The notes under the pieces were generated by a model, which worked only from the letters and a program-made list of their open reading frames with translations, did not search any database and was not told where the DNA came from. From positions 558,001-622,000 of the forward strand of contig NZ_CP028158.1 in assembly GCF_003030345.1 (NCBI RefSeq): a stretch of 64,000 bases of DNA, written 5' to 3'. The position numbers were made by a program, and so were the translations under genes. This stretch comes from Plantactinospora sp. BC1 (GTDB lineage Bacteria > Actinomycetota > Actinomycetes > Mycobacteriales > Micromonosporaceae). Positions 45,466-53,596 of the stretch are shown in pieces (position 1 is the first letter of the stretch; each line of letters starts with the position of its first letter).

Positions 45466-46314
45466 TCAGGGCAGTTCGAGTGGTTCGGGTGCGTGCGGTG
45501 CCGGGAAGGCGAGGTCGAGTTCGGCGAGGTCCTCTTCGCCGAGGATCAGCTCCATCGCTGCCCGGTTCTCCCGGACGTGCTTCGGACTGCTCGCCTCGGT
45601 CACCGTGCAGACCCCGTCCTGACCGAGCAGCCAGGCCAGCGCCACCTGCCCGGGAGTCGCGCCGTGCCGCCGTGCCACCCGGGCCAGTACCGGGTGCCCG
45701 AGCATCGGCTCCCGCTCCGGTGGTGGGTACGCCATCACCGGCAGGCCGGCGGCGCGACAGCGGGGCAGCAGATCCCGCTCGACGTCCCGCCGGACGAGGT
45801 CGTACGGGATCTGGTCGATCTCCACTGCGGTACCGCCCGGGATGGCGGCCAGTTCCACCACGTCCGGTACGTCGAAGTCGCGTACGCCCCAGTGCCGGAT
45901 CAGGCCCTGGGTGATGAGGCTGGTGAACGCCTCGACCGTCTCCGGCAGCGGCGCGTCGCCCCGCTGGTGCAGCAGGTACAGGTCGATCCGGTCGGTGCCG
46001 AGCCGCTCCAGGCTGCGGGCGCAGGCGTCGGCGGTCCCGGTGAGCCCCGCGTGCTCGGCGGAGACCTTGCTGACCAGGAAGACTTCCTCGCGCCGGTCGC
46101 CGAGCGCCTCCCGGACCAGTTCCTCCGCGCGGCCGTCGGCGTACGCCTCGGCGGTGTCGATCAGGGTGAGGCCGGCGTCCACCCCGGCGCGGAGGGCGGC
46201 GATCTCGTCGTCGCGCCGCCGTGGGTCCTCCGCCATGCCCCGGGTGCTCTGACCGAACGCCGGGATCGCCTCGCCGGAGGGGAGTGTCACCGTCGGGATG
46301 CTCCGATCCGCCAT
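45466..46314 (-). CDS. Aldo/keto reductase
   Basis: TIM-barrel NADPH reductase of 282 residues. The catalytic tetrad is present: Asp and Tyr in DTAEAYADG, Lys in FLVSKVS and His in DLYLLHQRG. The coenzyme region near the C-terminus has VTEASSPKHVRENRAAMELIL. ATG 46314 follows AGGAGG. It is a monocistronic carbonyl reductase, possibly for aldehyde detoxification; the substrate is open. Confidence 0.9.
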   Translation of the reverse strand: MADRSIPTVTLPSGEAIPAFGQSTRGMAEDPRRRDDEIAALRAGVDAGLTLIDTAEAYADGRAEELVREALGDRREEVFLVSKVSAEHAGLTGTADACARSLERLGTDRIDLYLLHQRGDAPLPETVEAFTSLITQGLIRHWGVRDFDVPDVVELAAIPGGTAVEIDQIPYDLVRRDVERDLLPRCRAAGLPVMAYPPPEREPMLGHPVLARVARRHGATPGQVALAWLLGQDGVCTVTEASSPKHVRENRAAMELILGEEDLAELDLAFPAPHAPEPLELP

Positions 46315-46487
46315 GCCTCCGCTCCCTCCTGACCAGGCCGTATTCGGCTGCCCGCCGGTGCGCGCCTTCCCCCGGCCGTGCACGGCAAACCGCGCTCGCA
46401 GGGCGGTGGACGGGGGAGGCGAGGGCCGGGCCATCGCACCGGTAGCCTCTGGCCACACCGGTCCTCGATGTAGATCTAGTCGATGCG

Positions 46488-46510
46488 TATACTTGCCTGA
46501 CTGCAAGTAT
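46488..46510. promoter_or_regulatory. Inverted repeat over a -10 box upstream of the STAS gene
   Basis: ATACTTGC at 46489-46496 and GCAAGTAT at 46503-46510 are exact reverse complements around CTGACT. The left arm overlaps TATACT (46488-46493), a good -10 hexamer for the STAS gene. A repressor bound here would block transcription. Confidence 0.6.
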
Positions 46511-46536
46511 TGGCTGTTGAGCGTACGGAGGCGGGT

Positions 46537-46881
46537 GTGGTTTTCTCCGTCAGGCATGTGGTGCACTCGAAGCTGGTGCGCCTCCACCTGGGGGGTGAAC
46601 TGGACATAACCACCGCGCCGAGGCTCAGCGCGGAGATCGACCAGTTGGTCGACGACGGGCACCGCCGCCTGCTCGTCGACCTCGCGGAACTCACCTTCTG
46701 CGACTCCAGTGGTCTGGCGGCGTTCGTCCGGGGAGACGACCGGGCAGGTGCCCGGGGCGGCTGGCTCCGGCTGACCGGTGCCACGGGGCGCGTCGAGCGG
46801 GTATTGCGGATCAGTGGCCTGGACGACTTGCTCCGTTATGACCAGGAACAGCATGACCCGGCCGCATTGCGCGACCGTTGA
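46537..46881 (+). CDS. STAS-domain anti-sigma factor antagonist
   Basis: Single STAS domain of 114 residues like SpoIIAA/RsbV. It has VRLHLGGELDITTAPRLSAEIDQLV, the strand LLVDLAEL, and the phosphorylatable serine region FCDSSGLAAFVR near residue 55. Dephosphorylated antagonists bind an anti-sigma kinase and free a sigma factor. GTG 46537 follows GGAG at 6 nt; TTG 46510 is a longer alternative. No kinase is adjacent, but a single-domain response regulator follows. Confidence 0.88.
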   Translation: MVFSVRHVVHSKLVRLHLGGELDITTAPRLSAEIDQLVDDGHRRLLVDLAELTFCDSSGLAAFVRGDDRAGARGGWLRLTGATGRVERVLRISGLDDLLRYDQEQHDPAALRDR

Positions 46882-46994
46882 TCGGTTAGAGTTCGCACGC
46901 CGCGTCGACGGTCGACGACTGCCGGCGACCAGACCATCGGCTCGCGGCGCGGGCCGCCGCCCCTAGAATTTCGACGACCAGAGACAGGTATGCC

Positions 46995-47441
46995 GTGGAC
47001 GCAGCCGAGTCGAACCCCGTACGCATTCTGGTCGTCGACGACGACCCGGGCGACGTCTTGATGATCGAGGAGGCGCTGGCCAACTCGGAGGTACCCAAGT
47101 CGATCGACGTGGTCAGCGACGGCCAGGAGGCGATGGAGTTCCTGCACCAGGAGGGGCGGCACCGGGACGCGCCCCGGCCGGACATGATCCTGCTGGACCT
47201 GAACATGCCCCGGATGGACGGTCGGCAGGTGCTCAACAAGGTCAAGAGCGACGACAACCTGCGGACGATCCCGATCGTCGTCCTGACCACGTCCAACGCC
47301 GACACCGACATCCTCGGCAGCTACAACCTGCGGGCCAACGCGTACGTCACCAAGCCGATCGACCTCGACGACTTCAACGACGTCATCCGGCGGATCGACG
47401 AGTTCTTCGGGCAGATCGTGGTGCTGCCGAAACACCGCTGA
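46995..47441 (+). CDS. Single-domain response regulator, Rcp1-like
   Basis: CheY-like receiver of 148 residues with no output domain. The acidic triplet DDD, phospho-acceptor Asp68 in MILLDLNMPRMDG, Thr in VLTTSN and Lys in YVTKPIDL are all present. The long loop EFLHQEGRHRDAPRPDM is the mark of Rcp1-type receivers paired with phytochrome-like histidine kinases. GTG 46995 follows a TAGAAT hexamer at 46964-46969. No kinase is present nearby, so its partner is elsewhere. Confidence 0.9.
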   Translation: MDAAESNPVRILVVDDDPGDVLMIEEALANSEVPKSIDVVSDGQEAMEFLHQEGRHRDAPRPDMILLDLNMPRMDGRQVLNKVKSDDNLRTIPIVVLTTSNADTDILGSYNLRANAYVTKPIDLDDFNDVIRRIDEFFGQIVVLPKHR

Positions 47442-47604
47442 CCGGCCCGCAGGCCCAACGTCTTCCGGAGCGGACCCGGGCCGATCACCCGGCCGCCCCC
47501 GAGGAGGCCGCCTACCGCGCGACCCTTCTTCGATCATGGACTACCGGCGGCGTGCGTCGCCTTGTTACCGTCGGCGCCCAGCGGGATCGAGAGGAGCACG
47601 GGCG

Positions 47605-48270
47605 TTGAACGGGGCAACGGCATACCTGGTGGCGGCGGCGGGTCTGCTGATCGCGGCGGCGGGCGTACTGGTGGCGGTGGTCGCGCTGCGTACCGCCCGG
47701 AAGCGGGCCGCCCGACCGGCCGGAACACCGGTACGCGATCCGTTCCGGAGCGTCGACGACGACGCCGACGCGCTGCGCGGCGATCCGCGTACCCTCAAGC
47801 CCGGTGACCTGGTGGAGATCCGGCACACCTCCTACGGGGTTCGCGGCACCCTCCGGTTCCGGGAGGGCGCCTGGGGCTGGGCGGAGCACCTGCTCGACGA
47901 CGCGCACGGCAGCAAGGTCTGGCTCTCGGTCGAGGAGGACCCGGACCTGGAACTGGTGCTCTGGACCGCGCTGCCGGACGTCGACGTCACCCCGGGCCCG
48001 GCCGAGCTGGAGGTCGCCGGCCGGCGCTACCGGCGGGACGAGTCGGGGCGGGCCACCTTCACCTCGGCGGGCAGCACCGGACTCGACCCGACCGGCACGG
48101 TCCGCTACCACGACTACGTCGCCGCCGACGGCTCCCCGCTCTCCTTCGAGGCGTACGGCGACAGCGAGCGCTGGGAGGTCGGCACCGGTGAACGGCTGCA
48201 CCGGGCCGAGGTGCTGATCTATCCACAGGCGACGGGCGCCGACGACCCGACGACGGGACGGATCGGCTGA
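47605..48270 (+). CDS. DUF4178 protein with N-terminal membrane helix
   Basis: Protein of 221 residues. One hydrophobic helix (about 6-28) anchors it; the soluble domain has LKPGDLVEIRHTSYGVRGTLRFREGAWGWAEHLL, EDPDLELVLW and YHDYVAADGSPLSFEAYGD, matching DUF4178. TTG 47605 is chosen because GAGGAG lies 8 nt upstream; the more upstream ATG 47536 has no ribosome-binding site. It is the first gene of the six-gene operon ending with an aminopropyltransferase. Confidence 0.85.
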   Translation: MNGATAYLVAAAGLLIAAAGVLVAVVALRTARKRAARPAGTPVRDPFRSVDDDADALRGDPRTLKPGDLVEIRHTSYGVRGTLRFREGAWGWAEHLLDDAHGSKVWLSVEEDPDLELVLWTALPDVDVTPGPAELEVAGRRYRRDESGRATFTSAGSTGLDPTGTVRYHDYVAADGSPLSFEAYGDSERWEVGTGERLHRAEVLIYPQATGADDPTTGRIG

Positions 48271-48273
48271 GCG

Positions 48274-48807
48274 ATGCTGGTCACCCTGCACACCGCGTAC
48301 GAGGACACCACCGCCGCCGAGCTGAGCCACGCGCTGGACACCCCGGAACAACCCGCGCTCCATCTGCTCGACCTCGGTCTGGCACACCTGGGCCGGCCCG
48401 GCACCCGGCTCCAGCTCCGGCTGCTCGGCGCCTCCCACCAGGTGGTGCTGGAAGGTCCCGCTGGCAACCTGATCGAGACGGTGGCCTGCCTGCCCGGTCG
48501 ACGCCCCGAACTGCCGGCGACGCTGGCCGACCCGGCCACCGGCTACCGGTTCACCGCCCGGGTGCGGCGGCTGGCGGCGGCGGAGATGTCGGCCCGGGCG
48601 GCCCGGCTGCGCCGCGATCTCGCCGACGACCCGTACGCCCTGGTCGGGGTCTTTCCCGGCGGCCCGGACGCGATCACGGCGCTGCGGGTGGCGCGCCGGG
48701 CGGACCCGGGCGGTGACGGGACCGGCGGGATCGGTTGGCGCACCTGGCACGCGTACCCGCAGAGCGGGGAACTGGTCGAGACGGAAACGGTGGTGACGGC
48801 GGTATGA
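48274..48807 (+). CDS. DUF2617 family protein
   Basis: Soluble protein of 177 residues beginning MLVTLHTAYEDTTAAELSHAL, with LGASHQVVLEG and TVACLPGRRPELP strands, and ending GIGWRTWHAYPQSGELVETET. The pattern matches DUF2617, an uncharacterised actinobacterial family. It starts 3 nt after the preceding stop and overlaps the next gene by 4 nt, so it is fully embedded in the operon. Confidence 0.85.
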   Translation: MLVTLHTAYEDTTAAELSHALDTPEQPALHLLDLGLAHLGRPGTRLQLRLLGASHQVVLEGPAGNLIETVACLPGRRPELPATLADPATGYRFTARVRRLAAAEMSARAARLRRDLADDPYALVGVFPGGPDAITALRVARRADPGGDGTGGIGWRTWHAYPQSGELVETETVVTAV

Positions 48808-49229
48808 CGTACCGCAGGTGGTTCCTGGTCGGTGGCGCGTTCGCCCTGGTGGGCGCCCTGGTCGCCGGCTTCGCCATCTTCTACGGCAACTTCTCCCCGC
48901 GCGGCTACGTGCAGGACCGGTACGCGCGGGCGGCGGCCCAGGACATCGGCCGGGACGCGACCGCGTACCGCTCGGACAAGTCGCCGAGCGTCGTCGCCGA
49001 CGAGATCACCGGGGCGTGGCGGCCGGCCGACCGGTACGTCGACGCCAGCGGCGTCTACCTGCGCTACGACGAGGACTCGGTGGTGATCCTGCCGCTGGCC
49101 GGCGGCTCGCTGATCCTGCTGGAGCGCATGGTCACCGCCTATCCCCGCTACTCCAGCACGGTCGGCAACGCCTGGGGCTGGGGGCGCGGCAGTTCGGTCC
49201 GGGGCGGCGGTCCCGGTGCCGGCAAGTGA
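48804..49229 (+). CDS. DUF4247 protein, membrane-anchored
   Basis: Protein of 141 residues with an N-terminal helix (about 5-29) that anchors or exports it. The extracytoplasmic part has PRGYVQDRYARAAAQDIGRDATAYRSD, RYVDASGVYLRYDEDSVVILPL and a Gly-rich tail. It fits DUF4247. ATG 48804 overlaps the previous stop. Its role is unknown; context suggests an envelope complex with the DUF350 protein. Confidence 0.85.
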   Translation: MTYRRWFLVGGAFALVGALVAGFAIFYGNFSPRGYVQDRYARAAAQDIGRDATAYRSDKSPSVVADEITGAWRPADRYVDASGVYLRYDEDSVVILPLAGGSLILLERMVTAYPRYSSTVGNAWGWGRGSSVRGGGPGAGK

Positions 49230-49307
49230 CCCCTCCGGCCTCCGCCCCGACCCACCACCACCCGCTTCGCCCACCACCACCCCCTCCTCATCCCTCCGGA
49301 GCCTGAT

Positions 49308-49733
49308 GTGTTGACGACCCTCGCCACCGACCTGCTGGCCACCCTCGCCTACGGGGTGGTCGGGCTCGTGCTGATGGCGGTCGGCTACGTGGTGGTCGAC
49401 ATGGCCACCCCGGGCCGGCTGCACGACCTGATCTGGGCCGACCGCAACCGCAACGCCGCGCTGCTGCTCGCCTCCAACCTGGCCGGGGTGGGCATCGTCG
49501 TCACCACCGCGATCGTGGTCAGCCACGACGACTTCGTCGAGGGGATCGTGAGCACCGCCGTGTACGGGCTGCTCGGTCTGCTGATCATGGGCGCGGCGTT
49601 CCTCCTGCTCGACCTGGCCACCCCGGGGCGGCTCGGCGAGATCCTGGTCGACCCGGAGCCGCACCCGGCGGTCTGGGTCTCGGCGGTGGTGCACCTGGCG
49701 ACCGGGGCCGTCATCGCGGCCGCGATCAGCTGA
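49308..49733 (+). CDS. DUF350 membrane protein
   Basis: Integral membrane protein of 141 residues with four helices. Two similar halves each contain a VVDMATPGRLHDLI or LLDLATPGRLGEIL motif, the internal duplication typical of DUF350. GTG 49308 follows GGAG at 6 nt. Families of this type occur in envelope-stress operons with PspA and polyamine-handling genes in other bacteria. Its stop overlaps the next start. Confidence 0.88.
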   Translation: MLTTLATDLLATLAYGVVGLVLMAVGYVVVDMATPGRLHDLIWADRNRNAALLLASNLAGVGIVVTTAIVVSHDDFVEGIVSTAVYGLLGLLIMGAAFLLLDLATPGRLGEILVDPEPHPAVWVSAVVHLATGAVIAAAIS

Positions 49734-50605
49734 TGGCCGCCGGCGGAAAGGGCGGCGGCGGGCAGGGCGCGAACGCGCGCCGGGCCGCCGCCGCCGGACG
49801 GGCGAAGGCGGCGGAGAAGACCGCCAGGCGACTCAAGATCACCCTGGTGGTCGCCGTGTGCCTGCTCGTCGCGGGAGGTCTCGTCGTCGCGGCGCTGAGC
49901 CCGGACGACGACAGCACGGTGGTGTCGCCGCCCGAGCCCGCCGAGCGGACCGACACCGTCACGCTGCTCCGGCAGGCGCACACGACACAGCAGATCTGTT
50001 ACGGCTGGCGGCTGCGCAGCGGCGGAGCGTCGTACGGCGCCGCACCGGTCAGCGTCGGCTCCAACCTCGGCGACACCGTCGCGGTGGACGGCGATCCGGC
50101 CCGCTGCCCCCGCTGGGTGGAGATCGACGCGTCGGTCTGGTACACCTCGGCGAGCAGCGAGTCGAACGACAGCGCCTCGTACCTGGTGACCAGCTCCTCC
50201 GATCTGGCCCACATCGACTTCGACCGGGGCCTGCGGCGACTCGGTGTCGACCCCGACCAGTTCGTCGACGATCCCGGCCGGGCGGTCTGCCAGGCCGCGA
50301 TCCTGCTGCCGCTGCTGGTCTCGGAGGCCGGCGCGGGCTCGGCGACCCGGGCGGCGCCGCCGTCGGCGGCCGGTGCGGCGCCCTCGCCGCTGCCCGATCC
50401 CGGTAACGACTTCTGGCGCGACCGCTGGGTCTTCCTGCTCGGCGCCGCCGGACTCTTCCTGCTCACCGCCCTCTTCCTGGCGATCGGCGTCTTCGAGCGC
50501 CGACACCAGAGCCCGCCGCCGGTCGAGTCCGCCGGCCTCGGCCTGAGCGCCGACAGCGTGGTCGCACCCGGGAACGGCCGCCGCGGCGGCGGTCGCGGGC
50601 GATGA
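49733..50605 (+). CDS. Two-helix membrane protein with extracytoplasmic domain
   Basis: Protein of 290 residues. A basic Gly/Ala-rich cytoplasmic head (about 1-35) is followed by helix one (36-56). An outside domain of about 160 residues has paired cysteines (ICYGW, ARCPRW, AVCQAA), and helix two (about 225-248) returns to a short tail. I recognise no family. It begins at the stop of the DUF350 gene and overlaps the aminopropyltransferase start, so it belongs to the same complex or pathway. Confidence 0.75.
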   Translation: MAAGGKGGGGQGANARRAAAAGRAKAAEKTARRLKITLVVAVCLLVAGGLVVAALSPDDDSTVVSPPEPAERTDTVTLLRQAHTTQQICYGWRLRSGGASYGAAPVSVGSNLGDTVAVDGDPARCPRWVEIDASVWYTSASSESNDSASYLVTSSSDLAHIDFDRGLRRLGVDPDQFVDDPGRAVCQAAILLPLLVSEAGAGSATRAAPPSAAGAAPSPLPDPGNDFWRDRWVFLLGAAGLFLLTALFLAIGVFERRHQSPPPVESAGLGLSADSVVAPGNGRRGGGRGR

Positions 50606-52218
50606 GCGCCACCCAGGCCGACCCGACCGCTGCGGCCACCTCCGCCGGCACCGCTCCCGGCCTGGCGGACCGGCCCCGGCGGCGGGCGGCCCGGGCGGCG
50701 GTGCTCGGCGCGGTCTTCGTCTGCGCCGCCTGCGGCCTGGTCTACGAACTGGCCCTGGTGGCGCTCGGCAGCTACCTGATCGGGGACACCGTCGGCCAGG
50801 CCTCGATCGTGCTCGGCGTGATGGTCTTCGCGATGGGCATCGGGGCGCTGCTGGCCAAGCCGTTCCAGCATCGGGCCGCCGCCGCGTTCGCGGTCGTCGA
50901 ACTCGCCCTCGCGCTCTTCGGCGGGCTCTCGGTGCTCGGCCTCTACGCCGCCTTCGCCTGGCTGGACCTCTACGCCCCGGCACTGGTCGGCACCGCCCTG
51001 CTGCTCGGGCTGCTGATCGGGGCGGAGATTCCGCTGCTGATGGTGCTCTTGCAGCGGATCCGGGAACAGTCCGCCGGCAGCGCCGTCGCCGACCTCTTCG
51101 CCGCCGACTACGTGGGCGCGCTGCTCGGCGGCCTCGCCTTCCCGTTCCTGCTGATGCCCTTCTTCGGCCAGCTCCGCGGGGTACTCGTGGTCGGGGTGGT
51201 GAACGCACTGGCCGGGCTGGCGCTGGTCGGCACCGTGTTCCGGCGTGAGCTGACCGCCCGGGTCCGGCTCGCGCTGACCGCCGGCACCGTCGCGGTCGGC
51301 CTGATCCTCGGGTACGCCTACCTGACCGCCGCCGACTTCGAGGTGACCGCCCGGCAGCAGCTCTTCCGGGACCCGGTGGTGCACGCCGAGCGCAGCAGGT
51401 ACCAGGAGATCGTGCTGACCCGGTCGGTGCCGCTGGTCTCGCAGGGCGTCACCGACCTGCGGCTCTATCTCAACGGGGACCTCCAGTTCAGCTCGGTCGA
51501 CGAATACCGCTACCACGAGGCGCTGGTGCATCCGGTGCTGGCCGGCGGCCGTCGTTCGGTACTGGTCCTCGGCGGCGGCGACGGGCTCGCCGTACGGGAA
51601 CTGCTGCGCTATCCCGACGTCGGCTCGGTGACCGTGGTGGAGCTGGATCCGGCGGTGGTCCGGCTGGCCCGGACCGAGCCGCAACTGCGGGCGCTGAACG
51701 GAGACGCCTTCGCCGACCCCCGGGTCCGGATCGTCAACACCGACGCCTTCGCCTGGCTGCGCGCCCAGCCGGACCGGTTCGACGCGGTGGTGGTGGACCT
51801 GCCGGACCCGGACGAGACGGCGACGGCGAAGCTCTACTCGGTGGAGTTCTACTCGCTGGTCCGGGCGGCGGTCGCCGAGCGGGGGCGGGTGGTGGTGCAG
51901 GCGGGTTCACCGTACTTCGCGCCCCGCTCGTACTGGTGCGTGGCGGCGTCGCTGCGGTCGGCCGGGTTCGCCACGGTCCCGTACCACGTCGACGTGCCGT
52001 CCTTCGGCGACTGGGGGTTCCTGCTCGCCGCCCCGGGGCCGACGGCTCCGGCGCTGGGGCTGCCGGCCGACGTGCCCCCGTTGCGCTATCTGGACTCGGG
52101 GACGCTGCGGGCCGCGATGAGCTTCCCGCCGGACCGGCACCGGTTGGAGTTGCCGCCCTCCACCCTGCTGCACCCACGGGTGCTGGAGTACGCCCGCGCG
52201 GAGTGGCGCCGCTACTGA
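50602..52218 (+). CDS. Membrane polyamine aminopropyltransferase (spermidine synthase family)
   Basis: Protein of 538 residues. The amino half has about seven transmembrane helices; the soluble half (about 255-538) is the spermidine-synthase fold. It has QEIVLTRS, LYLNGDLQFSSVDEYRYHEALVHP, the nucleotide motif VLVLGGGDGLAVREL, VVELDPAVV and VVDLPDPDE. The family moves an aminopropyl group from decarboxylated SAM to an amine. The membrane half is a feature of one actinobacterial subgroup whose substrate is not established. ATG 50602 overlaps the previous stop. Confidence 0.88.
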   Translation: MSATQADPTAAATSAGTAPGLADRPRRRAARAAVLGAVFVCAACGLVYELALVALGSYLIGDTVGQASIVLGVMVFAMGIGALLAKPFQHRAAAAFAVVELALALFGGLSVLGLYAAFAWLDLYAPALVGTALLLGLLIGAEIPLLMVLLQRIREQSAGSAVADLFAADYVGALLGGLAFPFLLMPFFGQLRGVLVVGVVNALAGLALVGTVFRRELTARVRLALTAGTVAVGLILGYAYLTAADFEVTARQQLFRDPVVHAERSRYQEIVLTRSVPLVSQGVTDLRLYLNGDLQFSSVDEYRYHEALVHPVLAGGRRSVLVLGGGDGLAVRELLRYPDVGSVTVVELDPAVVRLARTEPQLRALNGDAFADPRVRIVNTDAFAWLRAQPDRFDAVVVDLPDPDETATAKLYSVEFYSLVRAAVAERGRVVVQAGSPYFAPRSYWCVAASLRSAGFATVPYHVDVPSFGDWGFLLAAPGPTAPALGLPADVPPLRYLDSGTLRAAMSFPPDRHRLELPPSTLLHPRVLEYARAEWRRY

Positions 52219-52237
52219 GCGCCGCCCGGCGTACCGT

Positions 52238-53104
52238 TCAGACCAGGGCGCCGACCACCGTGCCGGCCCGCCCCTCGTGCTGGGCGTACGCGTCGGGGAA
52301 GGCGGAGATCTGTACCGCCTGCGCGGCGCCGGTCACGCTCATCTCCTGCCAGCCGGGGATCTGGAGCAGGGCGGCGTAGAACCGCTCCGCCGCGTACGCC
52401 GGGCGCATCAGGTCGGCGACGGTACCCCAGCCGGAGCTGGGTCGCTGCTGGAAGAGCCCGACCGAGTCGTGGTCGTAGCCGACGCCCTGGTTCGGCAGGT
52501 TCAGCGACTCCGGCAGTACGCCGCTGGCCAGGTTGTAGAGGTTGCTCTCCTGCATGGCGGTGGCGATCGCGACCACCAGTCCCCGGCGCGGGATGTCCAT
52601 CTTCACGCCCACCTGGACGATGGTGTGCGCGTTGTCCATCTGCGCCTGGGTGAGCCCGGCGACCGGGGTCGGTCGACTCGGCTTCTTGCTGACCCGGGCG
52701 ACCTTGGTCCGGGCCATCGTCGGTGTGGCGGTCGGCGTGGCCGAGGGGGTGCTGCTCGGCGTGGCGGTCGGGGTCGGCGCGGGGGCTCGTTCGGTGGCCC
52801 GGGAGGCGGGCTGGCGTTCGGCGCTGGCGGCGCGCTCGGCGAGCAGGTTGGCCGGGGCCGGGTCGGCCGGGGCGGTCGCGGTCTGCGACTCGACGAAGAC
52901 CACGGCGCCGAGGCAGCAGGCCAGCGCGGCGACCGAGCCGACCCGGAACGGGCCCGACGAGAGCAGCGCCCGGGTCCGACGCAGCCGGCGCGGCGCCGCG
53001 GCCCGGTGGCGACCGGTTACCTGGTCGGTGGAGCCGGTATCAGCCGAACGGCCAGCCTGCGCTCCGTTGTCCTGTCCACGATCAATCTGTTCCCTGTGAG
53101 GCAC
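52238..53104 (-). CDS. Exported lytic-transglycosylase-like cell-wall protein
   Basis: Protein of 288 residues. A cytoplasmic basic tail precedes a transmembrane segment (about 57-75), a Pro/Thr-rich wall-spanning linker (TPTATPSSTPSATPTATPT), then a helical domain. The domain has AIATAMQESNLYNL, GYDHDSVGLFQQRPSSGWG and AAERFYAALLQIPGW, typical of transglycosylase-like enzymes of Micromonosporaceae. The Glu in MQESN is the likely catalytic acid. GTG 53104 is preceded by TAACCT and 6 nt on its strand, consistent with a leaderless start. It probably cuts or binds peptidoglycan. Confidence 0.82.
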   Translation of the reverse strand: MPHREQIDRGQDNGAQAGRSADTGSTDQVTGRHRAAAPRRLRRTRALLSSGPFRVGSVAALACCLGAVVFVESQTATAPADPAPANLLAERAASAERQPASRATERAPAPTPTATPSSTPSATPTATPTMARTKVARVSKKPSRPTPVAGLTQAQMDNAHTIVQVGVKMDIPRRGLVVAIATAMQESNLYNLASGVLPESLNLPNQGVGYDHDSVGLFQQRPSSGWGTVADLMRPAYAAERFYAALLQIPGWQEMSVTGAAQAVQISAFPDAYAQHEGRAGTVVGALV

Positions 53105-53596
53105 CCGCCGAGGTTAGGTAACACCGAGCTGAATGGGGTGGCCCAGATCGGTGGCCTGCGCCACACTTTTCCCTGGTCAACCGGGCACTCGTCGGCAGCC
53201 CGGCCCGGGGCCGCCGGGACGGGACACATGCGGCATGTCCGTCTTGCCGTGCTGCCCGTGCCGGGTGGGCACGCTTCGCCGCCGACGCCCGGACCGACGG
53301 TGAAGATCGCCCGGTTCGGTCGTTCGGTCCAGTTCCGCTGGCCCGGTCGGGCCCGCTGCGAGTTGGTCCGAATGGTCGAGCAGCGCCAGCGTCGAGCGAA
53401 AGGCCACCATTTCGAGCCCGCGTGCTTCCGACAGCTTCGAGCCCGCGTGCTTCCGGCGGCGTGCTTCCGACGGCTTCGGGCCGGCGTGCTTCCGACGGCT
53501 TCGGGCCGGCGTGCTCGGCAACTCGCCTCGGGTCGAGCCGGCGGGGCGGTTCGGTCCCCGGTCCCGGGCCGCGCCGGCTTCGATACGATGCGCTCG
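53105..53596. other. Intergenic region with no gene
   Basis: This stretch of about 490 bp between divergent genes shows no credible coding sequence. It holds the probable promoter of the lytic protein at its left end, the 25-bp tandem repeat block in the middle, and the leaderless promoter hexamer TACGAT (53584-53589) of the next gene at its right end. Confidence 0.6.
53411..53520. repeat. 25-bp tandem repeat block
   Basis: Units begin at 53411, 53436, 53475 and 53500 and follow TTCGRGCCSGCGTGCTTCCG plus ACRGC. The second unit is longer (39 bp) because GCGTGCTTCCGRCGGC is duplicated inside it. The minus strand reads as an open frame rich in RKHAGSKLSEA, but this is a property of the repeat rather than evidence of a protein. 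Confidence 0.8.

Noticed and set aside
53100-53250. Cyclic-di-AMP (ydaO) riboswitch before the lytic cell-wall gene
   Set aside because: Such genes often carry one, and CTAACCTCGGCGG recalls its 3' end. The other conserved blocks are missing, and the gene seems to have a leaderless start that leaves no room for a riboswitch.
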